A program made the position numbers and the translations under genes. DNA of 64,000 nucleotides from Daphnia pulex (lineage: Eukaryota > Arthropoda > Branchiopoda > Diplostraca > Daphniidae), in NCBI RefSeq assembly GCF_021134715.1, contig NC_060028.1, positions 8,469,482 through 8,533,481 on the forward strand. The letters are read 5' to 3'. The notes under the pieces were generated by a model, which was not told where the DNA came from, searched no databases, and worked only from the letters and a program-made list of their open reading frames with translations. Positions 1 to 11,725 of the stretch are shown piece after piece (position 1 is the stretch's first letter; every line of letters starts with the position of its first letter).

Positions 1-1573
1 AAGGCGATTTCTTTGAGTTGACTGTCCTATAAATCGATTGCCCCTGACTACATCAAACGAACTTCACGGACGAATAACTGTAATCATATCACGGGAGAAG
101 AAAAGTACTAGTTTTGTATATACGGCACCGACTATATAATAAGAGCGGATCCAGCGTTTTCTCTCGCCGTCTAGCAATCGCAATGGCTTCCTCTCTCTCA
201 ATAGCACCAGCAGCGGCCATCAATATAATCTCTAAAAAGGTTATCGACGTTTTTGGCCAGCAGGACACTTGCGATGCTTCGGCTGGGAGATTCTTTTTCA
301 AAAGAGAAAATGCGACAAATCCTATAATAGCCACGGTAAAAACTATCTATTGTAAAAATAAATAGAAAAACGGGGTAATATCATTACGATTGCATTAAAA
401 GAAATTGTGTTCACAGTTTCTTTCTTTTTCCGACTGCTGGGCGACCGTCGTCTTTGTTGTATAGGACACTCGATGGACTGTCCATAAAAATCAATAACGA
501 ATGGCGAATGGGGAAAAAAAGGAGTCGACGACTCTTCCAAACTCTTTTGTCCTCGATTTCCCAAAAGGATTACACTTTTGGATTATACGAGTGCGGGCTA
601 GTAGTAGAGCCATGGCTGTTTTGTTTTTTGTTTTTTCTCACTAGAGGAAATGCTGAGCGCAACCGTGTCCTACCCCAAATAGCTGTGCGGGACATTATCG
701 ATAGTTAACAAAGTCTAGCTGACCTCTTTTTTCTCCCGGCACCACTACTGGCCTATAGGCCACCAGCGGAGCATATGGTCGTGTCTCGACTGTTGTGCAC
801 AATCATTAAATTATTCTCCGCTATAATTGCAGACACTTCTCAATGGATAGACAACAGTACATTTTGGTGTGCGTCCTGAATGAATATCAGCTGTAATAGT
901 AGTAAAAATAAGGAAGCCCGGAAACTCTAAGCAAACCGGGTGCTATGGCCAGGCTACTCTGATGACATTTCACAGGAAAAAAATACCATTAGACACCTGA
1001 CCTCAAAAAAGTAGTAGAGACAAACTGTACTTATCTATAATACTACTACCACTATCTAAGCTCCAACAACAACAACAACAACAAAGACAAGATAATTTGG
1101 TGAAAAATAACAATAATCATAAATTGTGTGCAAACAAAAGGTAAGACAGCCGTAAAAACGGTAATCTTTTGTTTTTGGTTTTTTCGTTAGTTCTTTACCG
1201 GCCGTCTGGCTGGATGCGACCGGACCGAGTTCGGTGCTGGGCTACTATTAACTTTATATTAGGAGAAGCAACGATGGGGGTACTACTCATACTATACAAC
1301 CAATCAGCTTGGTTGGACCTCGTACGGGTTAGCTGGGCTCAATCTTTTTTTTCTGATGATAAACGACGACAACTACTACCGAGCCGTGCAACCGCAAGAT
1401 CCCGCTTCGACCCTTCGCTTCAAATAAAATAAGAAAAAAAAGGGACTCCGTTAACGACCCGCAACATCGGCATGGATAGCCCGGAATTTACTACGTCGGG
1501 ATACGGTAGGCGGAAAGAATCATGTCCCAAATTTCTAGTAGTCTGAGCAATTGTTTTGCAAACTTTGACGCAC
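1..1573. other. Non-coding, microsatellite-bearing stretch
   Basis: No exon with convincing coding character is seen on either strand. The stretch contains a (CAA)n run near 1064-1084 and A/T-rich spacer. If the minus-strand exon at 1574-1938 is real, this stretch would begin its first intron, with later exons lying beyond the left edge of the window. Confidence 0.5.
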
Positions 1574-1938
1574 CTGGCGAAGCGTAGAGGCTGTTGATCC
1601 GATAATTTCGACTGGTGGTGGTTCTGCTGCTGCTGGTGCTGGATGCATTCCTGTTCGAATTGATCGTAGTGAGCGGAATTGAGGTGGCCGTTGACCATGA
1701 CGCCGCTACCGGAAGCCGATGATGCCGGATAACCTCCTGCCGAATGCTTTTGTTTCGCTTGATTTGGTTGGTGTTGTTGTTGTTGGTGGTGTTGAGACTG
1801 TTGTTGTTGTTGTTGCCACTGCGATCGGTTACTGCGCTCGCGCTCGGCTTTCGGATAACTGTTGTTCCAAGTCTGATCCAGCGACGACGGATCCGGACTG
1901 CGCGATCGGTAGCGAGGTGACGAGTTTGTATTGCCCAT
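1574..1938 (-). CDS. Candidate first coding exon, N-myristoylated Gln-rich protein
   Basis: I do not recognise the protein. The minus-strand reading starts MGNTNSSPRYRSRSP, which fits an N-myristoylation signal (Gly2, Ser6), and continues through an Arg/Ser-rich part and long Gln/His-rich runs. The frame stays open past a good donor (CAG|GTGCGT) at 1573/1574, where coding character also stops, so I end the exon there after 121 codons plus two bases. The rest of the gene would lie to the left of the window. Myristoylated leaders followed by low-complexity sequence occur in several adaptor and E3 ligase families (Neuralized is one), but nothing here identifies a family. An overlapping alternative frame is also open because of the CAG/CAA runs. 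Confidence 0.45.
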
Positions 1939-2109
1939 TTTTTTTCGTTTTTCTCTTTTTTCTTACAATCGCCGGAGAAAGTTGGTCGGACTCTATTGAC
2001 AAAAACGATGGCGCGTCGCTGCGGTTTCCGCGTGTGTTGGGTTACAGCCGCCGGAACGGACAGCGACGGACGTTGAAGGAGAGAAATGAGGGAAACCACT
2101 CAAGTCTAT

Positions 2110-2126
2110 TCTCTCTCTCTCTCTCT
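2110..2126. repeat. (CT)n microsatellite
   Basis: Uninterrupted CT dinucleotide repeat about 170 bp upstream of the MGNTNSS start codon. Promoter-proximal CT/GA repeats bind GAGA-type factors in arthropods, but that role is only an inference here. Confidence 0.7.
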
Positions 2127-5100
2127 TCCGGCCGCAGAGGAGTAGGCACTACAACCAAACGACGATATTTTTCCTGCATAACATAATAACAACGGTAATT
2201 ATGAGACATTTTCGGGTGCGCAGACATATAAATCAGTCGGAAAAAAAAGAGAAAGAAAATCCAATCAAAATAGAAACGAATCGGCCGGAAAAACGAGACG
2301 GGACAACGAAACCAGACAGTCGAATTTATATATTGGGCAAAGTGATCGGTGGTGGGTGGGTGGGAGGTTTACAATACTCTAGAGCGCCGGAAACGTTTGG
2401 CTACTTAAATTAAAAAAAAAAAAAGGAAAATAAAGAAAACGCAGCAGGCCATCGATTTTTATGAATAAGAAGAACAACAACAACGACAACTGCTGGTCAG
2501 TTACACAGGTTGGCTTCCAACGACGCAAGAACTCGGGTAAGTGTGAAATAGTTTTCCAGCCGGAAGGGCAGGACGTCCGAGCGCGGTCACGAAATCATAA
2601 TAACCCAAAGGTAAAAAAAAAAGGGAAAGAAGAAGAAAACGACGCATCCGAATAGAAATCTAAAAATATGAAAATAACTAATTTAACAGAAAAATAGAAG
2701 AAGAAGAGTTGAGGTGGGCGTTACCCATTGGGAAAGGAAGTACCTCCACACCCTTAAAATAAAAAAAAATATATCCAGCCGCAAGTCGTTCTCAACTTCC
2801 GGTTAATTTCTTCCAGGAGTTTTTCACAAGAAATTTTGTTTTGTTGTTTTTCTTTTTTAGATTTTTTAATAACCACAACGTCCAATTTTTCTCACGCGGA
2901 AAATTTCCAAAAATTGTTTCCTTCCGCCTTTGCGGATTGGACGAAAATCCCCCTCCTCGCCCAATAGGTCAACCGGGTAGTGTCTTAGTATTTGTTTGTA
3001 TAGTATCAAATACTAAATACTAACTCCACGTTTTTAAACACACACACACACGCACAGGCATTGATTTGGCTTTGGTTTCTTTTTCAGGAGGCTTGGCAGA
3101 TGTGGCTTCTCTCTCGCCTTACACCTGGGCACACCAGTCCTTTTTTCAAAATGGCGAACGGAAATCATTAAACGAAGAGAAACCAAACAAAAAAAAGGAG
3201 AACAAGGGCGCAAAATAAATATTTAAGATTCTTTTTTTGTTCAAAAGAAAATGCGAAATTGAATCTAGTTGATCTTGTTGGCACTTTGATCTCGTTTGTC
3301 TTTCGCTTTGCATCCGGATGAGAAAATCAAAAAGGGGGGCGATGGATTTTTTTTTAAATCCTGGGGAAATTTTCTTCCATTCTCCTTGTTTCTTTCTTGT
3401 CTTTTTGTGTGTCATTTGATGTAAAAAGGCAAGTCCTTGACAATTGAGGGGAACTCGAAAAAGGGGGGTGGAAGACAATAGCCCTCCCTGAAGCGACTCG
3501 ATTATACACGCAGCTCGCAAATATCTATACTACCTGGAATAAATAATGAACGACACGGCCCTGGAGACACAATTCCGAGAGATCAGACTTCCTCCGTGAG
3601 GTAAAAATAAAAAATAAAAAAAACGAAATGAAATAAAAAGCTGCTGCTGCAATCATTATTAGGGTGGAGGTCGTACACGTAGAGAATATGTAGGCCAATT
3701 GCCGCGCGGCTCTCCTCGGATGGAGAGGGGGGAAAAAGTTGATTCGATCACGAAACGCTAAACAACGGCAACAACATACAGCCGACAGAACACACACAAC
3801 AACATCATCCGTCATAGATAAGACGGCCATCAGCGTTCAAGGAATATCCCCCCACCTTCTTCTTTTCCACTTTCAAAACAAAAGTGGAGGAACTCGTTAA
3901 AGAGATACGAAAATGCCTGCCAGGTTGTTGTTGTTGTTTGGTTGTTGCTATTTTGAATATTCAAAGTGAAATCACCAAAAAACCGTCGGTCGTCAAAATG
4001 GTGGATGATGATGATGATGATGTTATCGTGACGTCATCGTCTCCCATGTCCGGTCGTCGCCACCCTGTTTACCAGACATGAAAACGGACAAATTTCCTGT
4101 TCAATCGGCCGAATCCAAATTTCCAATGAAACGCATAAACCTGTTTCAATTTCTGGTCTTTTTATTTCCTTTTTCTTCTTCTCGGTGTGTTTCCCTGGCA
4201 TCGGGGTGTTAACCCACAAAAGAAACTGAGAATAAAAAGGTTTCAACCTGAACGAAAAGACAGAAAAACAGCACAGCTGGCTGCCTTCAGTCCAGACTGT
4301 GTGCCAAACAAGCTTACATGTAGCATTATTATATATACCTATAAAACTAGAGAAAGAAAAGTTAACAAAAATAAAAAGGCTACATTTCCTTCTTTCTTTT
4401 TTTTACACGTTTTCCACTCGCTCGGACGCTCGTATAACGCTGGATAGAGCCAGCAGGAGTCGAAGAGTTCGAGTTTTTAATGCTCCCAACCTTGTGGGGA
4501 AGCTCAGGTGCAAGAGGAGCAGCTGCGTGGCCGGCCCGCGTGAGTTTGTTACATTCCCATCGGGCCGAGAGAAAAACGGCCAGACGTGGCCAACAGTTTT
4601 TCTTTCGCACACACAGACACACACAAAAAGGGTTTCACAACCCAAAAGGATTTTTCCTCGTTTCCACCCCACGATAACGACGATCCACTTGGCCAATCAA
4701 GTGAATAATCAGGTAATTGGATTGATTATGGATGGCGAATATTGCGCCGCAACGAAATCGCAATATTTGTGACACTCCAACGTGTGTCCAACTGATCGCA
4801 TCATCCATCTGTTGCGATCGGTTGACCAACCACCGCAACAACACACTGTGACTCCCACCTCCCACCTCTTGCGTTCGTGTTTGCGATTAGGTTACATTCG
4901 CCAATATCCGCCACCAATTTTATTGCCGCCCATCTGCGACTGGTCGTCCGGACATTGTCGTCCACTGGTGACCGGTGATATTTTGTTGTCGCCTGTTGCT
5001 GGCCTCGTTCATTAAACTCATTGGCAGGGAAGGGGAACAAAAAAAGAGAAGGTGGGCAGTTGGGGGGTGGGGGAGATTGGGTTTGTTGGCCACTTGCGTC

Positions 5101-6642
5101 AACAAACGTGAGCGCCGACCGCAGAGCGAAACGCTGGCGCAACTGCCAACAACATTCACGAATTGCGGTTCACATTCGTACACGCGAGATCCACTTTCCC
5201 TTTCAACGAATTCAGCCAAGCCAAAAGGAGCCAAAACAACAACCAAAACTGTAGCCAACTTTTCTCTTACAAAATTCGACTTAAAGTCCAGCGTTGCAGA
5301 ACAACTGCAGACCCACCACCACGGCGTCCATAAAATAATCAACGTATAACGACTTAACAATTATAAAAACATAATAATGTAAAAAAAAAGATTCTTACAC
5401 GGCAGTTAAATGGAAGACGATGAAATTTCGTTTACGCGCCACTCGGTTTGAACGGCGACTAGAAATTTGTTCACTCATTAAATTTTCTTTTCTCTCTCAA
5501 AAACAAGTTCTTTTTTTTCTTCCCCTCAGTAACGCAAGTCAACACAACACACGTCTCTAAGCGGCCACTGTCAGGAACTGAATAAAGAAATCAACAAGCC
5601 GAAACCGGGACTGAACTCTGTGCGGCCATGGCGAATCATCGCCAGATTTTTGCTTTTTTTTTACAGCTGCCCTTGACCACTATTATAATATTAAAGATAG
5701 AAAGAAAAATATGACTTCTTTCCTCATATAACATCTTGTGAAATGGCAAGGAGAATTTTTTTTTGGCGTATCTCTACCAGCGCGCGCATGTAATTATATA
5801 ATCACATGAAAGGTAAAGAAAAAAAACGAACGAACGAGAGAGAGAGAGTCGTAAACAAAATGAATCGTCAAACGGACAGAAAGAATGATTTGTGCAACAT
5901 TAGCCAATAAATAAATAAAGGCCCCCAACCCGGTGTGTACGTAAAGTATAGTATTTCAAGGACTGATCTGGCGCTGGCCTGGCTCCATCCAGTCAGCCAC
6001 CAGCATATCTGATTGGAATTTACTGCGGGGGAGTCTTGGAATATTATTATTATTACTAAGCTCTTTCTGTGTGCAAGTGTTGATCGTTACACCGAAAAAA
6101 GCCTTTCCCTTTTTTTTTGTGGGTGGCTGTTGCGCATTGAAAAGCTTTTTGACGGAATATTTGCATTGTGTTATGCACATGCATCACATGGAAAAAAAGG
6201 ACAGCGCAGAAAGAAATAAGAAAAAATAGTAACCGGACGATAAAGGACGTTGGAGAGATAGGAGTGCCCATTTGATGTGCTTTAGGCTCGGCCTCTGATG
6301 CAATAAATGATGCTGGGGGGTAGCATGAGGCCAGCACCAACAACAACAACAACAACGCAGTGAAAAAAAAAAGGGGGTGAAGGCAATGGAGCGTGGCCAA
6401 AAATCTAAAAAAGAAAAAGTTTCGGTTGCTGCAACTTTTATTCTAGCTTCGGAAAAAGCTTGCCAAAAGGCCCTTGGGCCTCAGCCTCTTAAATTACCAT
6501 CAGCTGCCGTTGTTGTAGTTGTGTGTATCGTGTCGTGACACACGTTTTTATTTCGTGTCTTGCGCTCTCCGCCAAGAGGAAGAAAAAAATAAGAAAATGG
6601 CGAAGAAAACAATCGAAACAAAAATTCCTGGAAAGTATTTAG

Positions 6643-6660
6643 TTGTGTGTGTGTGTGTGT
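6643..6660. repeat. (TG)n microsatellite
   Basis: Nine TG units in otherwise unremarkable non-coding DNA. Confidence 0.8.
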
Positions 6661-6810
6661 TTTATCCTTCCTTTTCTCCGATTCCCATTTGTTCAACAGA
6701 CGGTTGTTTCGGGGGATCCAATTTCCATGAGAAATCGATCGATCTCTCGTGTGGATCTATTCAGAAATTGAACGTGACGTGGTAAAAACTGAAAACATTC
6801 CGCTAACGTT

Positions 6811-6838
6811 GGGGGGGGGGGGGGGGGGGGGGGGGGGG
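6811..6838 (+). repeat. Poly-G tract, 28 uninterrupted guanines
   Basis: A homopolymer of 28 G on the plus strand. A run this long can fold into an intramolecular G-quadruplex and is prone to slippage and sequencing error, so its length is uncertain. Confidence 0.85.
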
Positions 6839-8642
6839 TTGGTAGAAACAAAAACAAGAAACAGGAAAAAAACAAAACCGAAGGCCGTCCTTAAAAAACT
6901 TGAAAACCGGACGTGATCCATCGCTTGTCAGGTTGTTGCTAGTTGCCATACGTTATTCAATATTCAAGGCACACACACACACATACACACTCACGATAAA
7001 ATTCCCACACGGGAGGTGGGTAGGTATAATCTAGAAGGAGGTGTATCGTTTTCGGGTAAGGTGATATTATATTCCGGAATAGGTGTGTGGGATGGATACC
7101 GTTCAACCACAAACGTCTAAATGCCCACTGACGTCAACAGCGCCACCAACAAACTGCCGGCGTCCAGAATTTTGATCAAACCTCAAACAACAAATTCTAT
7201 CCGCCTTGATTGATTTTAGTATGCAAAGCTGCACGACGCATGGGGGGGGGGCATTGACGCCATCGTGTCCGGCCGAAACAGAAAAATTGGCAAACGAGGA
7301 AAAAATAAAATAACAAAATTCAACGGCGGCGGCACCGTGTGTGTGGGTGGAAGGTAGAAGCTTTTACAAGTTTCCTCGAATGTAATTAGGTAGACGAGAG
7401 CCTCGGAAAAACACAAGATGGGAGGAGGAGGGTTGGACTGAAAGGCGAGGGGGGTTGTTTACTACTACGTACTACTCCTACTTACTTACTACTACTGTCA
7501 TATGCACATCACAAGGGGGGAGAGAGAAAAGAATAGAATCAAAAGGGCTGGCGCGGTCGTCGGCTGTATGACGTCGAGTTCACCAAAGTCTCACGAACAG
7601 AAAATGTGAGAACTCGTCGTCGTTGCGCAGCGCGCACACACAATCCGCCGTGAACAAAAAAGGAGAGAAAAAATAGAAACTTTTGTGACTCTCTGTGAGT
7701 CACCGGCGACGACAAACTTTTACCCTTTTCCAACCACCGAGCGTGTAGAGAACTGGTAAACTTTTACCTCCGCCTCGCTCCCTTCAGAAAATCCAGTTAG
7801 CAGTTAGCCCTTCTACCCCGAATTGATTCCTCCTATTCTTCAATTCAATTCCGTAATTAAATCACGTTTTACTTTTTTTTTCAGTAGCAGAAAACTCAAT
7901 TTGATTTTGACGGGAGAGAGAAAAAAAAAAGTTCAGACCTTGTGAAACGGGAAATAAAGGTGAGGGGGGTGTTATTTAATCAACGGCGGTCGGAATTCCG
8001 TTGGATGGTTGGCCGTTTGGGGTGGAGGTGGTGGAACAATGACAACCATCCCACCACTGGTGACCATGTGTAGAGCGCGTTATTCAACAGGTTACGGTCG
8101 GAAGAGCCAGCAGGAATGTTTCCGTCTTTGTTGTCTGTTTGGCCATCGCAGAACAAAAGACTGGCGCAGACTGTAACGTCACAAACACAGCAACAACAAG
8201 ATCATTGCCAAGTTGGCAAAGGTATTCACGGGAATAAGACAAATGCCACCACCACCACCAGTCGGCGATGAAGTTTCGTGAGCCGGTCCAAACCGAAATC
8301 ATCATTATGGGGACTGCATTTTAATGATAATAATAATAATCACCATCATCATCATCGTCGTCGTAATCAAAAGAATGAATTTGTATCGTGTGAGCCGAGT
8401 CGCAGCCGAGTGCGATTGTGCCCGTCCGAGGAGCGGGAATGTCGACGCTCTTTTCTGCGCCTTTTGAAGGAAGTTGTGAAAAAATATCCCGCAACAAACA
8501 AAAGAATGCGCATGTCTTTTCTTTCCCCCCCCCCCCATTGTTGCAACAAGTCAAAGAATCTGGACCTCTTCGTCGACCGTTGGCGACGCTATCAAAAAAT
8601 CACCTGGGCCGCACCAATCAATGGGGGGTAGATTTTACAAAG

Positions 8643-8664
8643 ACGGACGGACGGACGGACGGAC
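8643..8664. repeat. (CGGA)n tetranucleotide repeat
   Basis: About five and a half copies of a CGGA/GGAC unit in non-coding DNA. Confidence 0.8.
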
Positions 8665-9770
8665 ACGGTCAGAACAGAAAGAAAACAAAACAAAAATAAA
8701 GGTTTGAAAGTCAAAATCGCCTTACGGTCAGCAATCGCCCAAAGGACTTTTCTTCTTCTTCTATTTATTTATATTTAGAAGGCGCTTTTTTATGTCTAGC
8801 TCATCTTTTTCTGCGGCCGGGAGAGAGAGAAAGAAAGACGGAAAAAATGGCGCTGTTTAGTTGATATAATGGGCAGAGACGAATGTTTCGGAAATGAGGA
8901 GGCAGAAAAGCAAAACACACGGCCCATCCACAGTAGTAGTATGTCTGGTAATTACCCCAAGAGCTGTTGGCTTATTATTACATTGCGCAGCCAACGGAGA
9001 CCTCAAACTTTTTTTCGGGTTTTTCGACAGAGAAACCGCACAAGGTAGAGATAGGAGAAGAGTAGAAACCGCCATCACCACCTTGAGGGTTTTTTTTTTA
9101 TTTTTGGTTGCAAGTCTTTTTCCACGTCTGCCTCACGCAAATCAGATGTCTAAATGTGAGCGATGGTCATCCCGGCCGATCGACCATTGCAACTCGCTCG
9201 GCTGCAATTCATTTGAAATCAAGTTGTCTCGTTTGTTTTTGTTTCTTTTCGAGGCCGTGTTAAGCCAAAGCCGCAAAAACATGAGTGCTATACTACTACT
9301 ACTACGTCAGTTGGTGACCCGTGAAACCAGTTGGTTACACACAACACGAAAAACGGTACCTCTCCTTACATGGCCAAGAGACCTAACCCCCCCACCGAAA
9401 GTTCGTTTTTTTTTTTCCCCGGCGAAATAGACACACACACAAGAGCTTCAACTTCCTGTGTGTCCCCAATAACACACACACGGCACGTAACACACACACG
9501 GAGAAAGAAAAAAAAGAGGGACGCCCTATGCGAACGGTGAACTTTTGGGTGAAAAAAGGGCGAGCGCGTGGGGCTATAGAGTCGATCGTCGTGAGTTGTT
9601 CTCCTTCGGCATTCTCTTTTATTCTCTTTCTTTCTTTCTTCTTCTTCTCCATATCGGGCGTGAGTTTGGTGGAGGAGAATGGACGGAGAAAGAGAGGGGA
9701 TGATAGTGCACACATAATAATAAGACAAGGCGGCCTCAATTCGAGTTTCACAAGAGAATCAAGACGACAA

Positions 9771-9804
9771 GAAGAAGAAGAAGAAGAAGAAGAAGAAGAA
9801 GAAG
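9771..9804. repeat. (AAG)n microsatellite
   Basis: A pure GAA/AAG trinucleotide run of about 34 bp. It explains the spurious poly-Glu and, on the other strand, poly-Ser frames seen here. Confidence 0.85.
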
Positions 9805-10360
9805 CAACGGTACCTTGGCGAGTCCTTTCCAAGGCGGGAATTTTCGAACGGAACAAAAAGAAGAAGAAGAAGAAAAAAAAGAAGAAAAACACAAATCCAA
9901 AATGGAAGATCAGGTCATGGTGTCGACGATGGCCGATCAGATAATGACGTAACAGCCAAGTTGTCTTTCCCGCTACGACAACAGAAGATGGTCAAATTCC
10001 CGGCCAAGTTGTCGGCAAGTCACCGCGTGTCAAATGGCAAACGAAATGAAAACTTTTTGACGTCTCGGCGTCTGTATCCGTGTGTAAGAGAAATGAGCGG
10101 CTGACAAGAGTCACACGGACGAGTAGAAGTCGGTTCAGAAGGTGCTGGTAGCGACACTCGACACACTGTGCACATGGGCGCTGGGCTGTGTGCACCTGTC
10201 CGATCCCGACACAATGTTTACGCGTGGGGGTGGTGGTGGAAGTAATGATTATTCTTCAACCGAAATCTAAACGATGGACACACTACTAATCCGCAGCGAA
10301 GTTGGATTCCGACTGGCACAACAGAAAAACACCACGGCCGGCTATACAGCAACCACACGA

Positions 10361-10387
10361 CCACCACCGCCGCCGCCGCCGCCGCCA
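10361..10387. repeat. (CCG/CCA)n trinucleotide repeat
   Basis: CCACCACCG followed by CCG repeats. It produces an apparent poly-Pro frame that has no other coding support. Confidence 0.75.
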
Positions 10388-10668
10388 CCTCTTTTCCATT
10401 TTCCCCCCTTCACCACCCCACCTCACCTCCTGCCCGAGTGTTTCGCCTCACGGCGGCTCACACGCAGTGTTATTCACCGGGGCGGTCCTAATTCTCTCTC
10501 TCTCCCTCTTCTTCCACACATATACACGTACCCCCACCGACCCAACTAAACTCCACCTACTTCGACGTATTTTTCTTCTCTTGCTTAGAAAACGCATAAA
10601 GGTAAAATGTTACATGTAGACGGGGGGAAAAAGAAGGACCCCGAGGGGGTAGCGCGCAGTTCTCTTAC

Positions 10669-10827
10669 CTTTTCTCCGGTGTAGCAGAACCGGAGTCGGA
10701 CGCGGTTGCAGGTTCTATTTTCTTTCCCGAGCTGACTGGAAGGAGATGGAAGGACTGGAAGCCCCAGCACTATGCCACTATAGACGTCATCGAGCGTCAG
10801 CAGCAGTAGGACCAGACGACACATCAT
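10669..10827 (-). CDS. Candidate signal-peptide exon of a secreted protein
   Basis: The minus-strand frame begins with two Met codons at 10827, runs 53 codons and ends exactly at a strong donor (AAG|GTAAGAG). The translation starts MMCRLVLLLLTL, a short hydrophobic leader, then a Pro/Ser linker, an NRT glycosylation sequon and two cysteines spaced by seven residues (CNRVRLRFC). This fits the first coding exon of a secreted peptide or receptor ectodomain. No next exon could be assigned on the left, and the leader's hydrophobic core is interrupted by two Asp residues. I do not recognise the family. Confidence 0.35.
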
Positions 10828-11111
10828 ATAACCTGTCCCCTTTCGGCTCCTCCTGCTCTACCTGTATCGTCATAATAATCACAACATTGAGACAATTGAA
10901 CATAATAATCATCATACAAGAGTCCTAAATCATATCAGCTAGAAAAGAAGAAGAAGGGGGACGAGATGTCGTTGTTGTTTCATTAGACCCCTCCTTCCCC
11001 ATGTCCCCCGGGATGTCTGTCCCGTCATTCCGTTTGTTAAGTCCAAAAAGAAGAAACTGGTCATCATCTCTGTACGCATTCTGGATGGAATTCCGGCTCG
11101 TTGTTTGAAAA

Positions 11112-11132
11112 AAAATAAATAAATAAATAAAT
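11112..11132. repeat. (AAAT)n microsatellite
   Basis: Five AAAT units after a short A run. Confidence 0.8.
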
Positions 11133-11705
11133 CCCAAGAAAAAGAGAAGAATGAAAACGCCACTGGGCAAACTGTCAGCAGCACAACGCACACACACAAG
11201 GCAGGCACACAGGTGCGTTATATTTATACATACGCACGCACACGGAATGAAGGAAAGGAGAGAGAAAGAGAGAAAAAAGGGGGCGGGCATTCCAGGTGGA
11301 TGAACGGAAAACTGGAGGGGAAAGAGAATGCCGGAATAATAAAAAAGAAGCGGAGAGAGAGAGACAGACGCAAAAGTATATGCATGTACACACAACCAGC
11401 GTCGTGTTAAAAATGTGTGGGGGGGACCCGAAAATATTTTTCCAGCCTCTTTTTTTTCTTTTCCTGTTTTCAAAACAATAAAGGCGCACGTCATTATGTG
11501 AGGCGGCGGTTTTAGTTCCGTGACAGAAAGGGAAGAAGCGGAAACGCCATCGAAGCGAACGTCCCAATAAAAATTACCCGAAAAAAGTCAACAGAATTTA
11601 ATAATAATATCCGAGAGAGCGAAGAGAACAAAAAGAAAAACCAATAAAAGTGAACAAAGACGTCAAAAACCGTTTGGGACGACGATTGGGTGGTTCAATC
11701 AACAG

Positions 11706-11725
11706 GTGTGTGTGTGTGTGTGTGT
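11706..11725. repeat. (GT)n microsatellite
   Basis: Ten GT units. Confidence 0.8.

Larger units (their letters stand above)
1939..10668. other. Long non-coding, simple-repeat-rich region
   Basis: About 8.7 kb with no exon I can support. Open frames here are short and low-complexity (poly-Phe/Leu, poly-Ser, poly-Glu, His/Val) and come from A/T tracts, (AAG)n, (GT)n and homopolymers. The DNA alternates purine-only and pyrimidine-only strings. It could be 5' intronic or regulatory DNA of the gene starting at 1938. Confidence 0.5.

Noticed and set aside
9383..9944. Overlapping long frames with poly-Phe/Ser (minus) and poly-Glu/Lys (plus)
   Set aside because: They are produced by A-rich and (AAG)n tracts; no non-repetitive coding content.
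10925..11567. Minus-strand frames of 130 and 189 codons
   Set aside because: Low-complexity Phe/Leu/Ser sequence from pyrimidine-rich DNA; the two overlapping frames are equally open, no splice context.
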